A stretch of 29,768 bases of DNA from DATAES01 sp036257895. Its GTDB lineage: Bacteria; Actinomycetota; Acidimicrobiia; Acidimicrobiales; JACDCH01. Of the stretch, positions 1-8,416 are shown in pieces. Location: the NCBI GenBank assembly GCA_036257895.1, contig DATAES010000269.1, positions 1-29,768 on the forward strand. Reading direction: 5' to 3'. Position 1 is the stretch's first letter; every line of letters starts with the position of its first letter. The position numbers and the translations under genes were made by a program. The notes under the pieces were generated by a model that searched no databases, was not told the origin of the DNA, and saw nothing but the letters and a program-made list of their open reading frames with translations.

Positions 1-191
1 TAGAAGCTGCGCAGCGACTGGCCGGACTGCTCGACGACCTCCTGAACGGTGAACTCCTTGTCGGGCGCCGCGCTCATGAGTTCGAGCGCGGCGTCGAGGA
101 ACCGCTGCACCCGCTTCTCTGCTCGCAGTCGCGCCGAATCGAGCGAGCGGGCCACGGCCTGCTCGCGCCAGGTCGGGCTGGACGACGTCAC
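1..191 (-). CDS. TetR-family transcriptional regulator, N-terminal part (runs off the left edge)
   Basis: Reading leftward from a GTG at 191-189, the frame stays open to the window edge (63 full codons). The visible protein has a short polar leader, then RVQRFLDAALELM (residues about 28-40) and FTVQEVVEQSGQSLRSFY (47-64), the pattern of a TetR-type helix-turn-helix whose recognition helix ends in the family's typical S-x-F/L-Y. The GTG overlaps the TGA of the upstream 110-aa gene (GTGA), so it is probably the last or a late gene of the Rieske operon. The ligand-binding C-terminal domain is outside the window. Inference: it may be the local repressor acting on the repeated palindrome described elsewhere in this annotation. 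Confidence 0.8.
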   Translation of the reverse strand, partial: MTSSSPTWREQAVARSLDSARLRAEKRVQRFLDAALELMSAAPDKEFTVQEVVEQSGQSLRSF

Positions 192-520
192 ACCGCGGGC
201 TCGACGATCAGGTCCACGCTCGCGGCGCCACTGTCGGGCACCCGCGCCTGTCGCCACACCTCGACCGGGAACGAGATGTTCACGAGCGAGTAGCAGAGCC
301 ACAGCAACCGCGTCGCATCCTCGGGCAACGCGTTGAGGTCCAACTGATCGAGGTATGTCATGGCGTCTTCGAGGCGTGGGAACGCGGCGTCGTAGAGCGC
401 CTGGAGCTCGTCCATCGAACTGCTCAACCGCTTCGCAAAGCGCTCGCGCTCGTGTTCGAGGGCCCACTCTGCGAACGACTCGAGGTCGGCGAACTCGGGA
501 GGGAAGGTGGCGGTGGGCAT
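188..520 (-). CDS. Small acidic protein of the Rieske oxygenase operon, function unknown (110 aa)
   Basis: A 110-residue soluble protein, acidic overall and rich in Trp, Phe and Leu, with no signal peptide, membrane segment or metal-binding motif that I can see. Predicted helices dominate (EWALEHERERFAKRL, DELQALYDAAFPRLEDAMTYLDQL). It lies 17 bp downstream of the Rieske alpha-subunit gene and overlaps the TetR gene start by 4 bp, so it is almost certainly co-transcribed with both. It is too short and of the wrong composition to be a classical ring-hydroxylating beta subunit (about 160-190 aa, NTF2 fold). From memory, similar small proteins sit beside Rieske oxygenases in mycobacteria and rhodococci, but I know of no assigned function. 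A structural or assembly partner of the oxygenase is an inference from position only. Confidence 0.75.
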   Translation of the reverse strand: MPTATFPPEFADLESFAEWALEHERERFAKRLSSSMDELQALYDAAFPRLEDAMTYLDQLDLNALPEDATRLLWLCYSLVNISFPVEVWRQARVPDSGAASVDLIVEPAV

Positions 521-537
521 CGCGTCGCTCGTCGTCG

Positions 538-1827
538 TCAGGACGCGGCCGAGATCCGCACCGTCGTCTCACCGCGACGGCGCTCGTAGTCCTCGACGCG
601 ATCTCGAGCCGTCTTGTGCAGGTGCCGCAACAGGATCTCCTGGTCGTTGAGCGGGAACTCCGTCACGGCGCGCGACTCGAGCATCGTCTGGGTCGCCTCG
701 AGTGTGTTGCCGTCCTGCAGCGCGTACTCCTTGAACGTCACCGCCGCCAGCTCCTGCCGCAGACGCTCACGGGCGTTGTTCGGCGGCACGAAGTACAGCG
801 TCCCCTCGAAGATGTGGGTGTTGTAGGACGTCGGCCAGTAGTGGTAGGTGAGGTACCAGTTCGGCTCCCAGACGAGCAGCATGAAGTTCGGGAAGAACAC
901 GAACGAGTCGATGCCCCAGGCGGGATGGCGGGCCGGGTTCACGCCGGGCGGCAGGTCGCCGACGTCGGGCTTGTCCCATGGCCCGAACAGCCCGCTACGC
1001 AACACGCGCTCGATGGGCTTCACCATGTTCAGGTCCTTCGGCGGCGACATGCCTCCCCAGGACGACACCATGCCGTGCGGGCCGTCGAGCGCGTACCACA
1101 ACCCTTCGAACCCATAGCCCTGCAGCTTGCGTGACTCGTCGGACACCGCTTGCTTCGCGTGCAGAACCGGTGCGTGATAGAACTCGGCGAAGGCGTCGAT
1201 GAACAACTTCCAGTTGCTGCCGACGTTGGCACGGTACTTGTACACCTGCGTCATCTGGTCGAACGGGTAACCGCTGAGGCCGGCGCCGAACTCGCCAAGA
1301 TAGGCAGATACCGGCGTCTCGTTGGCCGAGTCGAGGTTGACGAAGACGAACCCTTCCCACACCTCACACTGCACCCGCACGAGGCCGTAATCGGCCTTGT
1401 CCAGATCAAAGAACTCGGACTCCTGCTGCACGAACGTGAGGTCGCCGTCGAGGCTGTAGCGCCAGCCGTGGTACTTGCACGTGAACTGCCTGCACGTGCC
1501 GCTCGTCTCTTCATGCGGGAAGTCGTTCCACACCAGCTTGTTGCCCCGATGGCGGCAGATGTTGTGGAACGCGCGCACCTCGCCGTCCGAGCTGCGCAAC
1601 ACGATGACCGACGTGCGGGCGGCGTCGAGCTCTCTCGTGAAGTAGCTGCCGGTGCGCGGCAACTGCTCGACGCGACCGACGTTGAGCCACGTGCGACCGA
1701 AGATCGCATCGCGCTCGCGCTCGTAGTGCTGGGGCGAGATCGAGTCCTCGTACGAAACCGGGCCTGTGCCCAGCTCGGGGTAGTGCTCCGTCCAGCTGCC
1801 CTCGGCCGGCTTCACGAAGTGCGGCAT
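538..1827 (-). CDS. Rieske non-heme iron oxygenase, alpha subunit
   Basis: A 429-aa ring-hydroxylating oxygenase alpha subunit. The Rieske [2Fe-2S] ligands are C91-x-H93 and C117-x2-H120, and the mononuclear iron site shows the E-x2-H-x4-H pattern at E215, H218 and H223, with a later carboxylate ligand expected in the C-terminal half. The spacer between the two Cys/His pairs is 23 residues, longer than the 15-17 usual in naphthalene- or benzoate-type enzymes. The ATG at 1827 was chosen because the frame upstream only overlaps the SDR gene and the family-typical start (PHFVKPAEGSWTEHYPELG) follows it. It would hydroxylate an aromatic or alicyclic ring with electrons from a reductase; the 2Fe-2S reductase at 4369 is the obvious partner. 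No beta subunit is adjacent, so it may be an alpha-only enzyme. Substrate unknown. Confidence 0.92.
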   Translation of the reverse strand: MPHFVKPAEGSWTEHYPELGTGPVSYEDSISPQHYERERDAIFGRTWLNVGRVEQLPRTGSYFTRELDAARTSVIVLRSSDGEVRAFHNICRHRGNKLVWNDFPHEETSGTCRQFTCKYHGWRYSLDGDLTFVQQESEFFDLDKADYGLVRVQCEVWEGFVFVNLDSANETPVSAYLGEFGAGLSGYPFDQMTQVYKYRANVGSNWKLFIDAFAEFYHAPVLHAKQAVSDESRKLQGYGFEGLWYALDGPHGMVSSWGGMSPPKDLNMVKPIERVLRSGLFGPWDKPDVGDLPPGVNPARHPAWGIDSFVFFPNFMLLVWEPNWYLTYHYWPTSYNTHIFEGTLYFVPPNNARERLRQELAAVTFKEYALQDGNTLEATQTMLESRAVTEFPLNDQEILLRHLHKTARDRVEDYERRRGETTVRISAAS

Positions 1828-1904
1828 CTCGACCTGACCCTTGTTCCGTGGTTGCGGCGACAGGATAGCAGGAATCTCGAAAAGCGAGAGGCCCGTTTCC
1901 GCCT

Positions 1905-2660
1905 TCAGGTGTTGCGTCCACCGTTGACGCCGATGACCTGACCGGTGATGTAGCTCGCCTCCTCGCGCACGAGGAACGCGCAGGCCGCGGCGATGTCCTC
2001 CGGTAGCCCGACGCGACGCACGGGCGTCTGCGCAGCATGGAAGTCGACCCCTTGGCCGAGGAGGCCTTTCTCCTCGGTCCGGCGGAGCATCGGCGTGTCG
2101 ATGAACCCGGGCGGGATCGTGTTCACGGTGATGCCCTGTGGCGCGAGTTCGAGCGCCAGCGCCTTCGTGAACCCGATCACGCCGGCTTTGGCGGCGACGT
2201 AATGCGTCATGAGCGGCTGGCCACTCTGCGCGCTCGACGACGAGATGTTCACGATGCGACCCCAGCCCACCGCGACCATGTCGGGGACAACGGCCTGGCA
2301 ACACGCAAACGTCCCGGTGAGGTTCACGGCAAGGATGCGGTTCCACTTCTCGTCCGTGATCGACAGGAACGGGTCGAACCCGTCGAGCCCCGCGCTGTTG
2401 ACAAGGATCGTCGCCGGGCCGAGCCGCGATCGCGTCACGCTGACAGCAGCGTCGATCTGAGAACGATCCGTGACATCAACAGTGACACCGATCGCAGTGC
2501 CGCCACTGTCGACGATCTTCGCGGCGGCGGCGTCGGCGGCTGCTCCATCGCGGTCGAAGACGGCGACGGCGTTCCCGTCGGCCGACAGACGCTCGCTGAT
2601 CGCCAAGCCGATGCCCGACGCGCCGCCGGTCACGATCGCGAGGCGTGCGTCCGGTGTCAT
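1905..2660 (-). CDS. Short-chain dehydrogenase/reductase (SDR)
   Basis: A classical SDR of 251 aa. The cofactor glycine motif TGGASGIG is at 11-18, an NSAG variant of NNAG at 88-91, a serine cluster (catalytic Ser) at 140-143, and the YxxxK pair at Y154 and K158; the PPGFIDTPM stretch near 183-191 matches the usual PG motif. The acidic residue after the second strand (VFDRDG) suggests NAD(H) preference. The ATG at 2660 overlaps the upstream ligase stop as ATGA, showing translational coupling. In context it likely oxidises a secondary alcohol, for example a hydroxyacyl-CoA or a diol produced by the oxygenase; the exact substrate is not readable. Confidence 0.92.
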   Translation of the reverse strand: MTPDARLAIVTGGASGIGLAISERLSADGNAVAVFDRDGAAADAAAAKIVDSGGTAIGVTVDVTDRSQIDAAVSVTRSRLGPATILVNSAGLDGFDPFLSITDEKWNRILAVNLTGTFACCQAVVPDMVAVGWGRIVNISSSSAQSGQPLMTHYVAAKAGVIGFTKALALELAPQGITVNTIPPGFIDTPMLRRTEEKGLLGQGVDFHAAQTPVRRVGLPEDIAAACAFLVREEASYITGQVIGVNGGRNT

Positions 2661-4282
2661 CGCGTGTCGGACCCTCCTCGTGTCAGGTCTCCGTCGCGGA
2701 CCTGCTGACGCAAGCGAAACTTCTGGACCTTGCCCGAAGCCGTCCTCGGGAAGTCGTCGACGACGTACAGCGACTCGGGCCACTTCTGCCGGGCCAGCCC
2801 CGCGGCCTCGAGTTCGCTCCGTACGTCTGCGAGGGTCGGCGCGGCGCGACCGTCGCGCACTCGTATCACTGCCGCAGCGTGCTCGCCGAGACGTTCATCG
2901 GGCGCGGCGACGACGTTCACCTCCGCGATCACGTCGAGCCCGAGCATGACCTCTTCAACTTCGGCGGCGCTGATGTTCTCACCGGCGCGGATGATGACGT
3001 CAGACAGGCGATCGGTGATCGTGAGGTAGCCGTCGTCGTCGAGCACGCCGATGTCGCCCGTGCGATACCAGGCATCGGCATCGAATACCGCGTCGGTGAG
3101 GGCCGGGTCGGTGTAGCCGACACAACAATCCGGGCCACGGCTGAAGATCTCGCCGTCTGACGCCAGCCGGAGCTCGACGCCGGGCAGCGCGTGACCGTCG
3201 GTCGTGAGCCGCTTGGCCTCGGGCTCGTCGATCAGCGATGCCGTGATCGAAGGATGCTCGGTGCTGCCGTAGGAGCGGAACATCTTGATACCGAGTCGCG
3301 TCACCCGCTCCCCGACCGCGACGGGCACAGGTGAGCCGCCGAGCCCGCAGAACGGCATGAGCGCGAGATGCTCGTCCGTGAAGTCCGGATGATCGAGCAG
3401 GCTGGTGAGGAAGTAGGTGGCACCACCGGACACGCCGAGTTGCTGGTCGCGCATGAGCCGCAGGATCTCGCCCGGATCCCACACGTCGACGAGATGGACC
3501 GGACGGTCGCGCAACAACGGGACGAGGAACGCGTTCACCATGCCGATGAAATGCCCGACGGGCGCACCCGTGATCTGCGCCGGCCCGCCACCGGGGAAGA
3601 AGTAGTCGAGCTGGCGGGTCTCGAACCCGATCGTGCGGTGCGAATGGATGACGCCCTTCGGGTCGCGCGTCGTGCCAGATGTGAACGCGATGATCGCTGG
3701 AGCGTCAGGATCCACCGTCGCGGGTGCGTCGATCGGTTCACCATCGAGAAGCGAGGCGAACGACATAGCTCGCGACGGGCGGGCACCATCGGCTCCGGCG
3801 ACCAGCCATCGGGCCTGCGGATGATCGAGCAACAACGACTCGTACATCGCCCGGTGATCGACGTGTCCGAACCGGTCGGCGGTGACCACGACATCGGGTT
3901 CGGTGGCTCGGAGGATGTAGGCCACTTCCTTGGGGCCGTAGAAGTGGACGACCGGAACCACGACCGCACCGAGATACGCAGACGCCCAGAACGTGATGCC
4001 CGCCTCCACCCAGTTGGGTAGTTGGAGCAGGACGACATCGCCGGCGCCGACGCCGTTGTCACGCAACGACCTCGCCAGCGACCGCGCGGCGCGATCGACG
4101 GCTCCGAACGTGCCCGACCACGGATGCACCTTCGAGTGCACCTCGAAAGGCGCGCCGCGCATGGCGGCGAGCCCGTCGGCCACCATCTCACCGAGGCTGG
4201 CGTCGGTCCACCAGCCGTCGTCGTGATAGCGCTGCCGGAGCGCTTCCGGGATGTCCCGCAACCGCCACCGCTCCGCCGTCAC
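2657..4282 (-). CDS. AMP-forming acyl-CoA ligase (cyclohexanecarboxylate-CoA ligase-like)
   Basis: An ANL-superfamily adenylating enzyme of 541 aa that would activate a carboxylic acid to its CoA thioester. The P-loop FTSGTTRDPKGV is at about 200-211, the hinge/adenylate-binding region YRTGDIGVLDDDGY and the core RLSDVIIRAGENIS motif follow, and the C-terminal catalytic lysine lies in RTASGKVQKF (about K518). An upstream in-frame GTG at 4300 exists, but GGGGGAG at 4298-4292 lies 9 nt before the GTG at 4282, so I chose 4282. It is the first gene of the leftward operon ending in the Rieske oxygenase and TetR genes, divergent from the reductase at 4369. The resemblance to cyclohexanecarboxylate-type ligases is from memory; substrate not proven. 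Confidence 0.9.
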   Translation of the reverse strand: MTAERWRLRDIPEALRQRYHDDGWWTDASLGEMVADGLAAMRGAPFEVHSKVHPWSGTFGAVDRAARSLARSLRDNGVGAGDVVLLQLPNWVEAGITFWASAYLGAVVVPVVHFYGPKEVAYILRATEPDVVVTADRFGHVDHRAMYESLLLDHPQARWLVAGADGARPSRAMSFASLLDGEPIDAPATVDPDAPAIIAFTSGTTRDPKGVIHSHRTIGFETRQLDYFFPGGGPAQITGAPVGHFIGMVNAFLVPLLRDRPVHLVDVWDPGEILRLMRDQQLGVSGGATYFLTSLLDHPDFTDEHLALMPFCGLGGSPVPVAVGERVTRLGIKMFRSYGSTEHPSITASLIDEPEAKRLTTDGHALPGVELRLASDGEIFSRGPDCCVGYTDPALTDAVFDADAWYRTGDIGVLDDDGYLTITDRLSDVIIRAGENISAAEVEEVMLGLDVIAEVNVVAAPDERLGEHAAAVIRVRDGRAAPTLADVRSELEAAGLARQKWPESLYVVDDFPRTASGKVQKFRLRQQVRDGDLTRGGSDTR

Positions 4283-4291
4283 GTGGCTGTG

Positions 4292-4298
4292 CTCCCCC
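4292..4298 (-). promoter_or_regulatory. Ribosome binding site deciding the ligase start
   Basis: GGGGGAG on the minus strand, 9 nt upstream of the GTG at 4282-4280. It overlaps the alternative GTG at 4300-4298, which has no comparable site upstream, so the downstream start is favoured. Confidence 0.5.
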
Positions 4299-4344
4299 AC
4301 GGGCTCATGTTCTACACGAAGCGGCTATGCCATTGCCACTGTAG

Positions 4345-4359
4345 GAGAACTTCATTATC
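4345..4359 (-). promoter_or_regulatory. Putative operator, copy 1 (GAGAACTTCATTATC on +)
   Basis: A 15-bp element matching GAGAAYNNYRTTMTY, in the 86-bp divergent gap between the CoA ligase (start 4282) and the reductase (start 4369). Its left arm GAGAAC is shared with the copies at 9630 and 25251; its right arm ATTATC is shared with the copy at 15671. On the minus strand the right arm reads GATAAT, so it could also include a -10 box. The position would let one regulator control both the oxygenase operon and the reductase. Confidence 0.5.
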
Positions 4360-4368
4360 GTTTTCCGG

Positions 4369-5400
4369 ATGACGCGCGATCACACATACCACCCCTTGCG
4401 CGTCGCTCGTGTCGTGGCGGAGACAGCCGATTCGTGCTCCTTCGTGTTCGACGTCCCTGAGGAGCTGCGATCGACCTTCACGTACGAGCCGGGCCAGTTC
4501 TGCGACGTGCGGGTCCAGGTGGACGGCGAGCCACTCATCCGGTGCTATTCGATGTCGTCGAGCGCCGCCATCGGCGAACCGTTGCAGGTCACGGTGAAGC
4601 GCGTGGCGGACGGCATCGTCTCGAACTGGATGATCGACCAAATCAGCGAAGACGACTTCGTCGAGGTCGCCGCACCCGCCGGCTTCTTCCAGCTCGCGGG
4701 TGAGAGCGATCTTGTCGCGTTCGGTGCTGGGAGCGGCATCACCCCGATCTTCTCGTTGCTGAAGACTGCGCTCGCCCGCACCTCGCGCCACATCCGTCTG
4801 CTGTATGCCAACCGCGATCGCGACTCGGTGATCTTCGGCGCCGCTATCGACGCGCTCGCCGAGGAGCACGGCGACCGCTTCGAGGTCACGCACCGTCTCG
4901 ACGTCGAGCACGGGTTCGTCGACGCGGAGGTCGTTCGGTCCGTGATCGCTGACGCGCGCGACCCCGAGTTCTACATCTGCGGACCGGCGCCGTTCATGGA
5001 CATCGTCGAGCACACGCTTCTGGCCGACGGTGTCGACGCGGGGCGCATCCACATCGAACGGTTCACACCGCTCGACCCGCCGGCTGCTCCGGCGACGGAG
5101 ACCGCGAGTGCGACAGCCAATGGCACACGCGTCACCATCGAGCTGGACGGCCGCACAGATGTCGCCGACCACCGCCCGGGCACCACGATCCTGCAAACCG
5201 CACGACAACTCGGCATGTCACCGCCGTTCTCGTGCGAGTCGGGCAGTTGCGCGACATGCATGGCGCGCATCGTCGAAGGCAGCGCATCGATGCACGTGAA
5301 CAACGCGCTCACCCCTGACGAGGTGGAGGAGGGCTGGGTACTCACGTGCCAAGCCGTTCCCACCGCGCCGATGGTGCACGTGGTCTACGGCTACGACTGA
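4369..5400 (+). CDS. Oxygenase reductase: FAD/NAD(P)H domain plus C-terminal plant-type [2Fe-2S] ferredoxin (KshB-like)
   Basis: A 343-aa electron-transfer protein. The FAD-binding RCYS motif is at 58-61, the NAD(P)H-binding GAGSGITP at 119-126, CGPAPFM at 204-210, and the C-terminal ferredoxin ligands are C289, C294, C297 (C-x4-C-x2-C) and C327. Domain order and length match the reductase of 3-ketosteroid 9-alpha-hydroxylase (KshB) and related phenylacetyl-CoA or ring-hydroxylase reductases. It would pass electrons from NAD(P)H to the Rieske oxygenase encoded divergently at 538-1827. The ATG at 4369 has no close ribosome binding site (GGAG at 4344-4347 is about 21 nt away), so leaderless translation or another start is possible. 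Its 3' end overlaps the convergent ligase gene by 10 bp. Confidence 0.92.
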   Translation: MTRDHTYHPLRVARVVAETADSCSFVFDVPEELRSTFTYEPGQFCDVRVQVDGEPLIRCYSMSSSAAIGEPLQVTVKRVADGIVSNWMIDQISEDDFVEVAAPAGFFQLAGESDLVAFGAGSGITPIFSLLKTALARTSRHIRLLYANRDRDSVIFGAAIDALAEEHGDRFEVTHRLDVEHGFVDAEVVRSVIADARDPEFYICGPAPFMDIVEHTLLADGVDAGRIHIERFTPLDPPAAPATETASATANGTRVTIELDGRTDVADHRPGTTILQTARQLGMSPPFSCESGSCATCMARIVEGSASMHVNNALTPDEVEEGWVLTCQAVPTAPMVHVVYGYD

Positions 5401-6893
5401 CGACGAGAAGCGGACAACCAGTCGTCGCGCAACGCTCGGCGCAGGACCTTCCCCGACGGCAGCCGTGGGATGGTGTCGACCACAACGACGTGACGCAGTT
5501 GCTTGTATGTCGCGAGTGTGTCCGCGACCAGCCCGCGGAGCTCGTCGGTGGACACCGGACACGCAAGATCGAGTTCCACCGCGGCGACCGGCACCTCGCC
5601 AGCGCGCTCATCGGGCACGCCGAACACCGCGCAGTCGACCACCGAGGCGTGCCCGTGCAGTACGGCCTCGATCTCGGCCGGCGCCACTTGGAACCCACTG
5701 ACCTTGATCATCTCCTTCGAACGGTCGGTGAGATGCACCCACCCCTCTGGTTCGAGCCAACCGACATCGCCGGTGCGGTACCACCCGTCGACGAACGCGT
5801 CATCGTTGGCCTCGTCGGGGAGGTAGCCGGCCATCGCCGACGGGCTCTTCACCTGGACCTCACCGGTTTCGCCACAGGGCAGCACCTCGCCGGTGTCGAG
5901 ATCGACAACCCGCAGTTCGATGCCTGCGGGAGGCAGACCGGCGGAGTCGAGCCGCCACGACGAAGGGTCGTGCACCGGGTTGCAGGTGATGACCGGCACC
6001 TCGCTCGCACCGTAGGCGGGCAGCCATCGCACGCCGGTGCGCTGCGTCACCAACGCGGCGACGCTCTCGGTCACCGGCGTCGCGCCCCACATGATGTAGC
6101 GCAGTGACGAGAGATCGAACTCCTCGAGCTTCGGGTGGTTGGCGATGGCGAGTGCGATCGGCGCGACCGCCATCTCGAGCGTCATCTGCTCGCTGGCGAT
6201 GCATCGCAGCACGGCATCGAGATCGAATCGCACGTGGAGACGCACGCACGCGCCTGCCGACGCAGCGGCGAGAAGGTTCAACAGCCCGAGAATGTGTGAG
6301 GGAGGCGTCGCGATCTGGAACCGGTCGTCCGGACCGAGGCCGAGCGCGTCGCACCAGTGCTTGGTGGCGACGCCGATCGACCGGTGCGTATGGCGCACCG
6401 CCTTCGGCAATCCGGTCGTGCCGGAACTGAAGACGAGCACGGACTCGTCGTCCTCGGACGCACCGTCGCCGGATGGACGGACGCGGTCGTCGGCACCCTC
6501 GGCGTCGAGCGCACCGGGTTCGTCGAGATCGATGACACGTTCGTTCCCCAGTCGCTCGGCGAGCAGCGCCGCACCGTCGCCGTCGGCGATCGCGTACGAA
6601 GGCCGGGTCAATGTGAGCGCGTGTTCGACCTCCATCGCCTTCCAGGCAGGACTGAGCGATACCGCCGCTGCGCCGACCTTGCTGATGCCGTGCACCGTGG
6701 TCACGAACTCCGGACGGTTCGTGAGCATCATCGCGACGCGGTCACCACGCCCGACACCGTGCGCGACCAGATGAGCGGCGACCGCGTTGCTGCCCACGTC
6801 GAGCTCTGCGAACGTCCACTGATCGGTGCCGGCGAGAACAGCGACTCGATCCCCGAACTGCTCGGCGGACCGCTCGAGGCCGCGATGCATCAT
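5391..6893 (-). CDS. AMP-forming acyl-CoA ligase (4-coumarate-CoA ligase-like)
   Basis: A 500-aa ANL ligase. The phosphate-binding loop FSSGTTGLPKAV is at 155-166, the YRTGDVGWLEPEGW and RSKEMIKVSGFQVAP motifs mark the hinge, and the C-terminal catalytic lysine is K482 in PSGKVLRR. The hinge sequence K-x-x-G-F-Q-V-A-P-A-E resembles 4-coumarate:CoA ligase and aryl/alkenoyl ligases. ATG at 6893 overlaps the upstream ligase stop (ATGA; a second ATG follows immediately), so it is coupled to the FadD3-like gene. It likely activates a different acid intermediate from the two other ligases of the island. The terminal TAG lies inside the last codons of the convergent reductase gene. Confidence 0.9.
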   Translation of the reverse strand: MMHRGLERSAEQFGDRVAVLAGTDQWTFAELDVGSNAVAAHLVAHGVGRGDRVAMMLTNRPEFVTTVHGISKVGAAAVSLSPAWKAMEVEHALTLTRPSYAIADGDGAALLAERLGNERVIDLDEPGALDAEGADDRVRPSGDGASEDDESVLVFSSGTTGLPKAVRHTHRSIGVATKHWCDALGLGPDDRFQIATPPSHILGLLNLLAAASAGACVRLHVRFDLDAVLRCIASEQMTLEMAVAPIALAIANHPKLEEFDLSSLRYIMWGATPVTESVAALVTQRTGVRWLPAYGASEVPVITCNPVHDPSSWRLDSAGLPPAGIELRVVDLDTGEVLPCGETGEVQVKSPSAMAGYLPDEANDDAFVDGWYRTGDVGWLEPEGWVHLTDRSKEMIKVSGFQVAPAEIEAVLHGHASVVDCAVFGVPDERAGEVPVAAVELDLACPVSTDELRGLVADTLATYKQLRHVVVVDTIPRLPSGKVLRRALRDDWLSASRRQS

Positions 6894-8416
6894 GACGAGC
6901 TCACGCGTTCGCGCAGCACGTCCTTCATGACCTTGCCGGTGGCGTTCAGCGGGAGCTCGTCGACGAACTCGACCGCTCGCGGCACCTTGTAGTTGGCCAT
7001 TTCCTCACGGGCCCACGCGATGAGCTCCTCGCCCGTCGTCTCGACCCCCGGGCATAGAACAACAAACGCCATGCCGACTTCGCCGAGTCGCGTGTCGGGC
7101 ACGCCGATGACCGCCGTCTGCTGGATGTCGGGATGACGAAGCAGCGCGTTCTCGATCTCGGCCGGGTACGCGTTGAAGCCGCCCACGATGAACATGTCCT
7201 TGGATCGGCCGACGATCCGCAGACAGCCGCGCTCGTCGAGGACGCCGAGGTCACCGGTGCGCAGCCAACCGTCGTCGGACAGTGCTTGCGCGGTCGCCTC
7301 GGGATCGTCGAGGTAGTGCGACATGATGCTCCCACCGCGCAGCACGACCTCCCCCGTCTCGCCCTGCGGCACGTCTCCGCCCTTGTCGTCGACGATGCGC
7401 AGCTCGAAGCCGGGCCGGGCGCGGCCGACAGTCGTGGCGATCGTCTCGATGTCGTCGTGCGGCGAGGTTGCGGCCGCGGTGCCGCCTTCGGTGAGGCCGT
7501 ACCCCGTGATGATGGTGGGAAACGGCAGCTCGTCCACGACCCGGCGGATCAGCTCGACGGGTATGTCGGCGGCTCCCGTCACCGCGACCCGCAACGTCGA
7601 CAGGTCGTATTCGGCTCGATCCGGATGGTCGAGGATCGACTGGTACAGCGTCGGTGCGCCGGGCAGCACCGTGACGCGCTCGGCTGCGACTCGCTGCAAG
7701 GCGCGGTCGACGTCGAAGACCGGCTCCGGCAGCATCGTGGCCCCGGCGGCGACACAGGCGAGGATCCCCGCCTTCAACCCGAACATGTGGAAGTACGGAT
7801 TGACCATCAAGTAGCGGTCCCCGGCGCGCAGCCCGGTCATCGCCACCCAGTCAGTTGCGACGAGCAGCGTCCGCCGGTGCGTCTGCACGACGCCTTTCGG
7901 AACGCCGGTGGTGCCGGACGTGAACAGGATGTCAGACGGGTCATCGGGTCCGACCGTCGCGAGGGACCCTCCGCCGGGCGCCTTCGCCATGAACGCGTCC
8001 CAGACGGGTCCGCCGATGATCACGGTGGTGTCGAGTTCGGGCAGCTCGAACCCCTGCAGCATCGCGACGTAGTCGGCACCCAGGAATTCGTCAACGGTGA
8101 CGAGCGCACGCGCGCCGCTTCTCGAGAGGATGTCGGCGGCCTCCGCACCCTTGAACCGCGTGTTGATCGGGACCAGAACGGCGCCGGCCTGCCACAACCC
8201 GAGCACCGCGACGATCCACCGTGCGCTGTTCGGCGCCCAGATGGCGACGCGGTCGCCCTGGTCGACACCGCAGCCGCCGAGCGCGGCGGCGAACGCGCTC
8301 GCCTCGTCGAGCAACTCGGTGTACGTGAGCGCGGTGTCGCCGTCCACGACCGCGAGTCGATCGCCGAAGCGCTCCGCCGCATCAGCAGTGAGCGCCGGGA
8401 TCGTCTCCGCCGTCAA
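6890..8416 (-). CDS. AMP-forming acyl-CoA ligase, FadD3-like
   Basis: A 508-aa ANL ligase. FTSGTTGVPKGV at 165-176 is the P-loop, then NPYFHMFGLKAGILACV, the GYGLTEG adenine-binding motif, the hinge region RSKDMFIVGGFNAYPAE, and catalytic K495 in NATGKVMK. Several segments (the FH-x-FG-KAGILAC region and GGFN-YPAE) closely resemble what I remember of mycobacterial FadD3, which activates the steroid ring C/D propanoate HIP; this supports a bulky alicyclic acid as substrate but does not prove a steroid. The start is a TTG at 8416 overlapping the amidohydrolase TGA (TTGA). No better in-frame start is near. It is the middle gene of a three-gene operon. Confidence 0.9.
   Translation of the reverse strand: MTAETIPALTADAAERFGDRLAVVDGDTALTYTELLDEASAFAAALGGCGVDQGDRVAIWAPNSARWIVAVLGLWQAGAVLVPINTRFKGAEAADILSRSGARALVTVDEFLGADYVAMLQGFELPELDTTVIIGGPVWDAFMAKAPGGGSLATVGPDDPSDILFTSGTTGVPKGVVQTHRRTLLVATDWVAMTGLRAGDRYLMVNPYFHMFGLKAGILACVAAGATMLPEPVFDVDRALQRVAAERVTVLPGAPTLYQSILDHPDRAEYDLSTLRVAVTGAADIPVELIRRVVDELPFPTIITGYGLTEGGTAAATSPHDDIETIATTVGRARPGFELRIVDDKGGDVPQGETGEVVLRGGSIMSHYLDDPEATAQALSDDGWLRTGDLGVLDERGCLRIVGRSKDMFIVGGFNAYPAEIENALLRHPDIQQTAVIGVPDTRLGEVGMAFVVLCPGVETTGEELIAWAREEMANYKVPRAVEFVDELPLNATGKVMKDVLRERVSSS

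Noticed and set aside
1875..1889. Small hairpin TCTCG-AAAAG-CGAGA between the SDR and Rieske genes.
   Set aside because: Five-base-pair stem without a T-run, within an operon; too weak to call a terminator.
1828..2346. Upstream extension of the Rieske frame to a 602-aa protein.
   Set aside because: The extension overlaps the SDR gene in another frame and is Arg-rich with no Rieske homology; the typical start is at 1827.
4354..4359. GATAAT on the minus strand as a simple -10 box explaining operator copies 1 and 3.
   Set aside because: Not excluded, but two other copies replace it with AAGAAC/GAGAAC while keeping the palindrome, so an operator explains all four better.
6835..6848. GAGAACAGCGACTC and other GAGAAC/GTTCTC half-sites.
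   Set aside because: They lie inside coding sequence, lack the second arm and are expected by chance from Glu-Asn or similar codon pairs.
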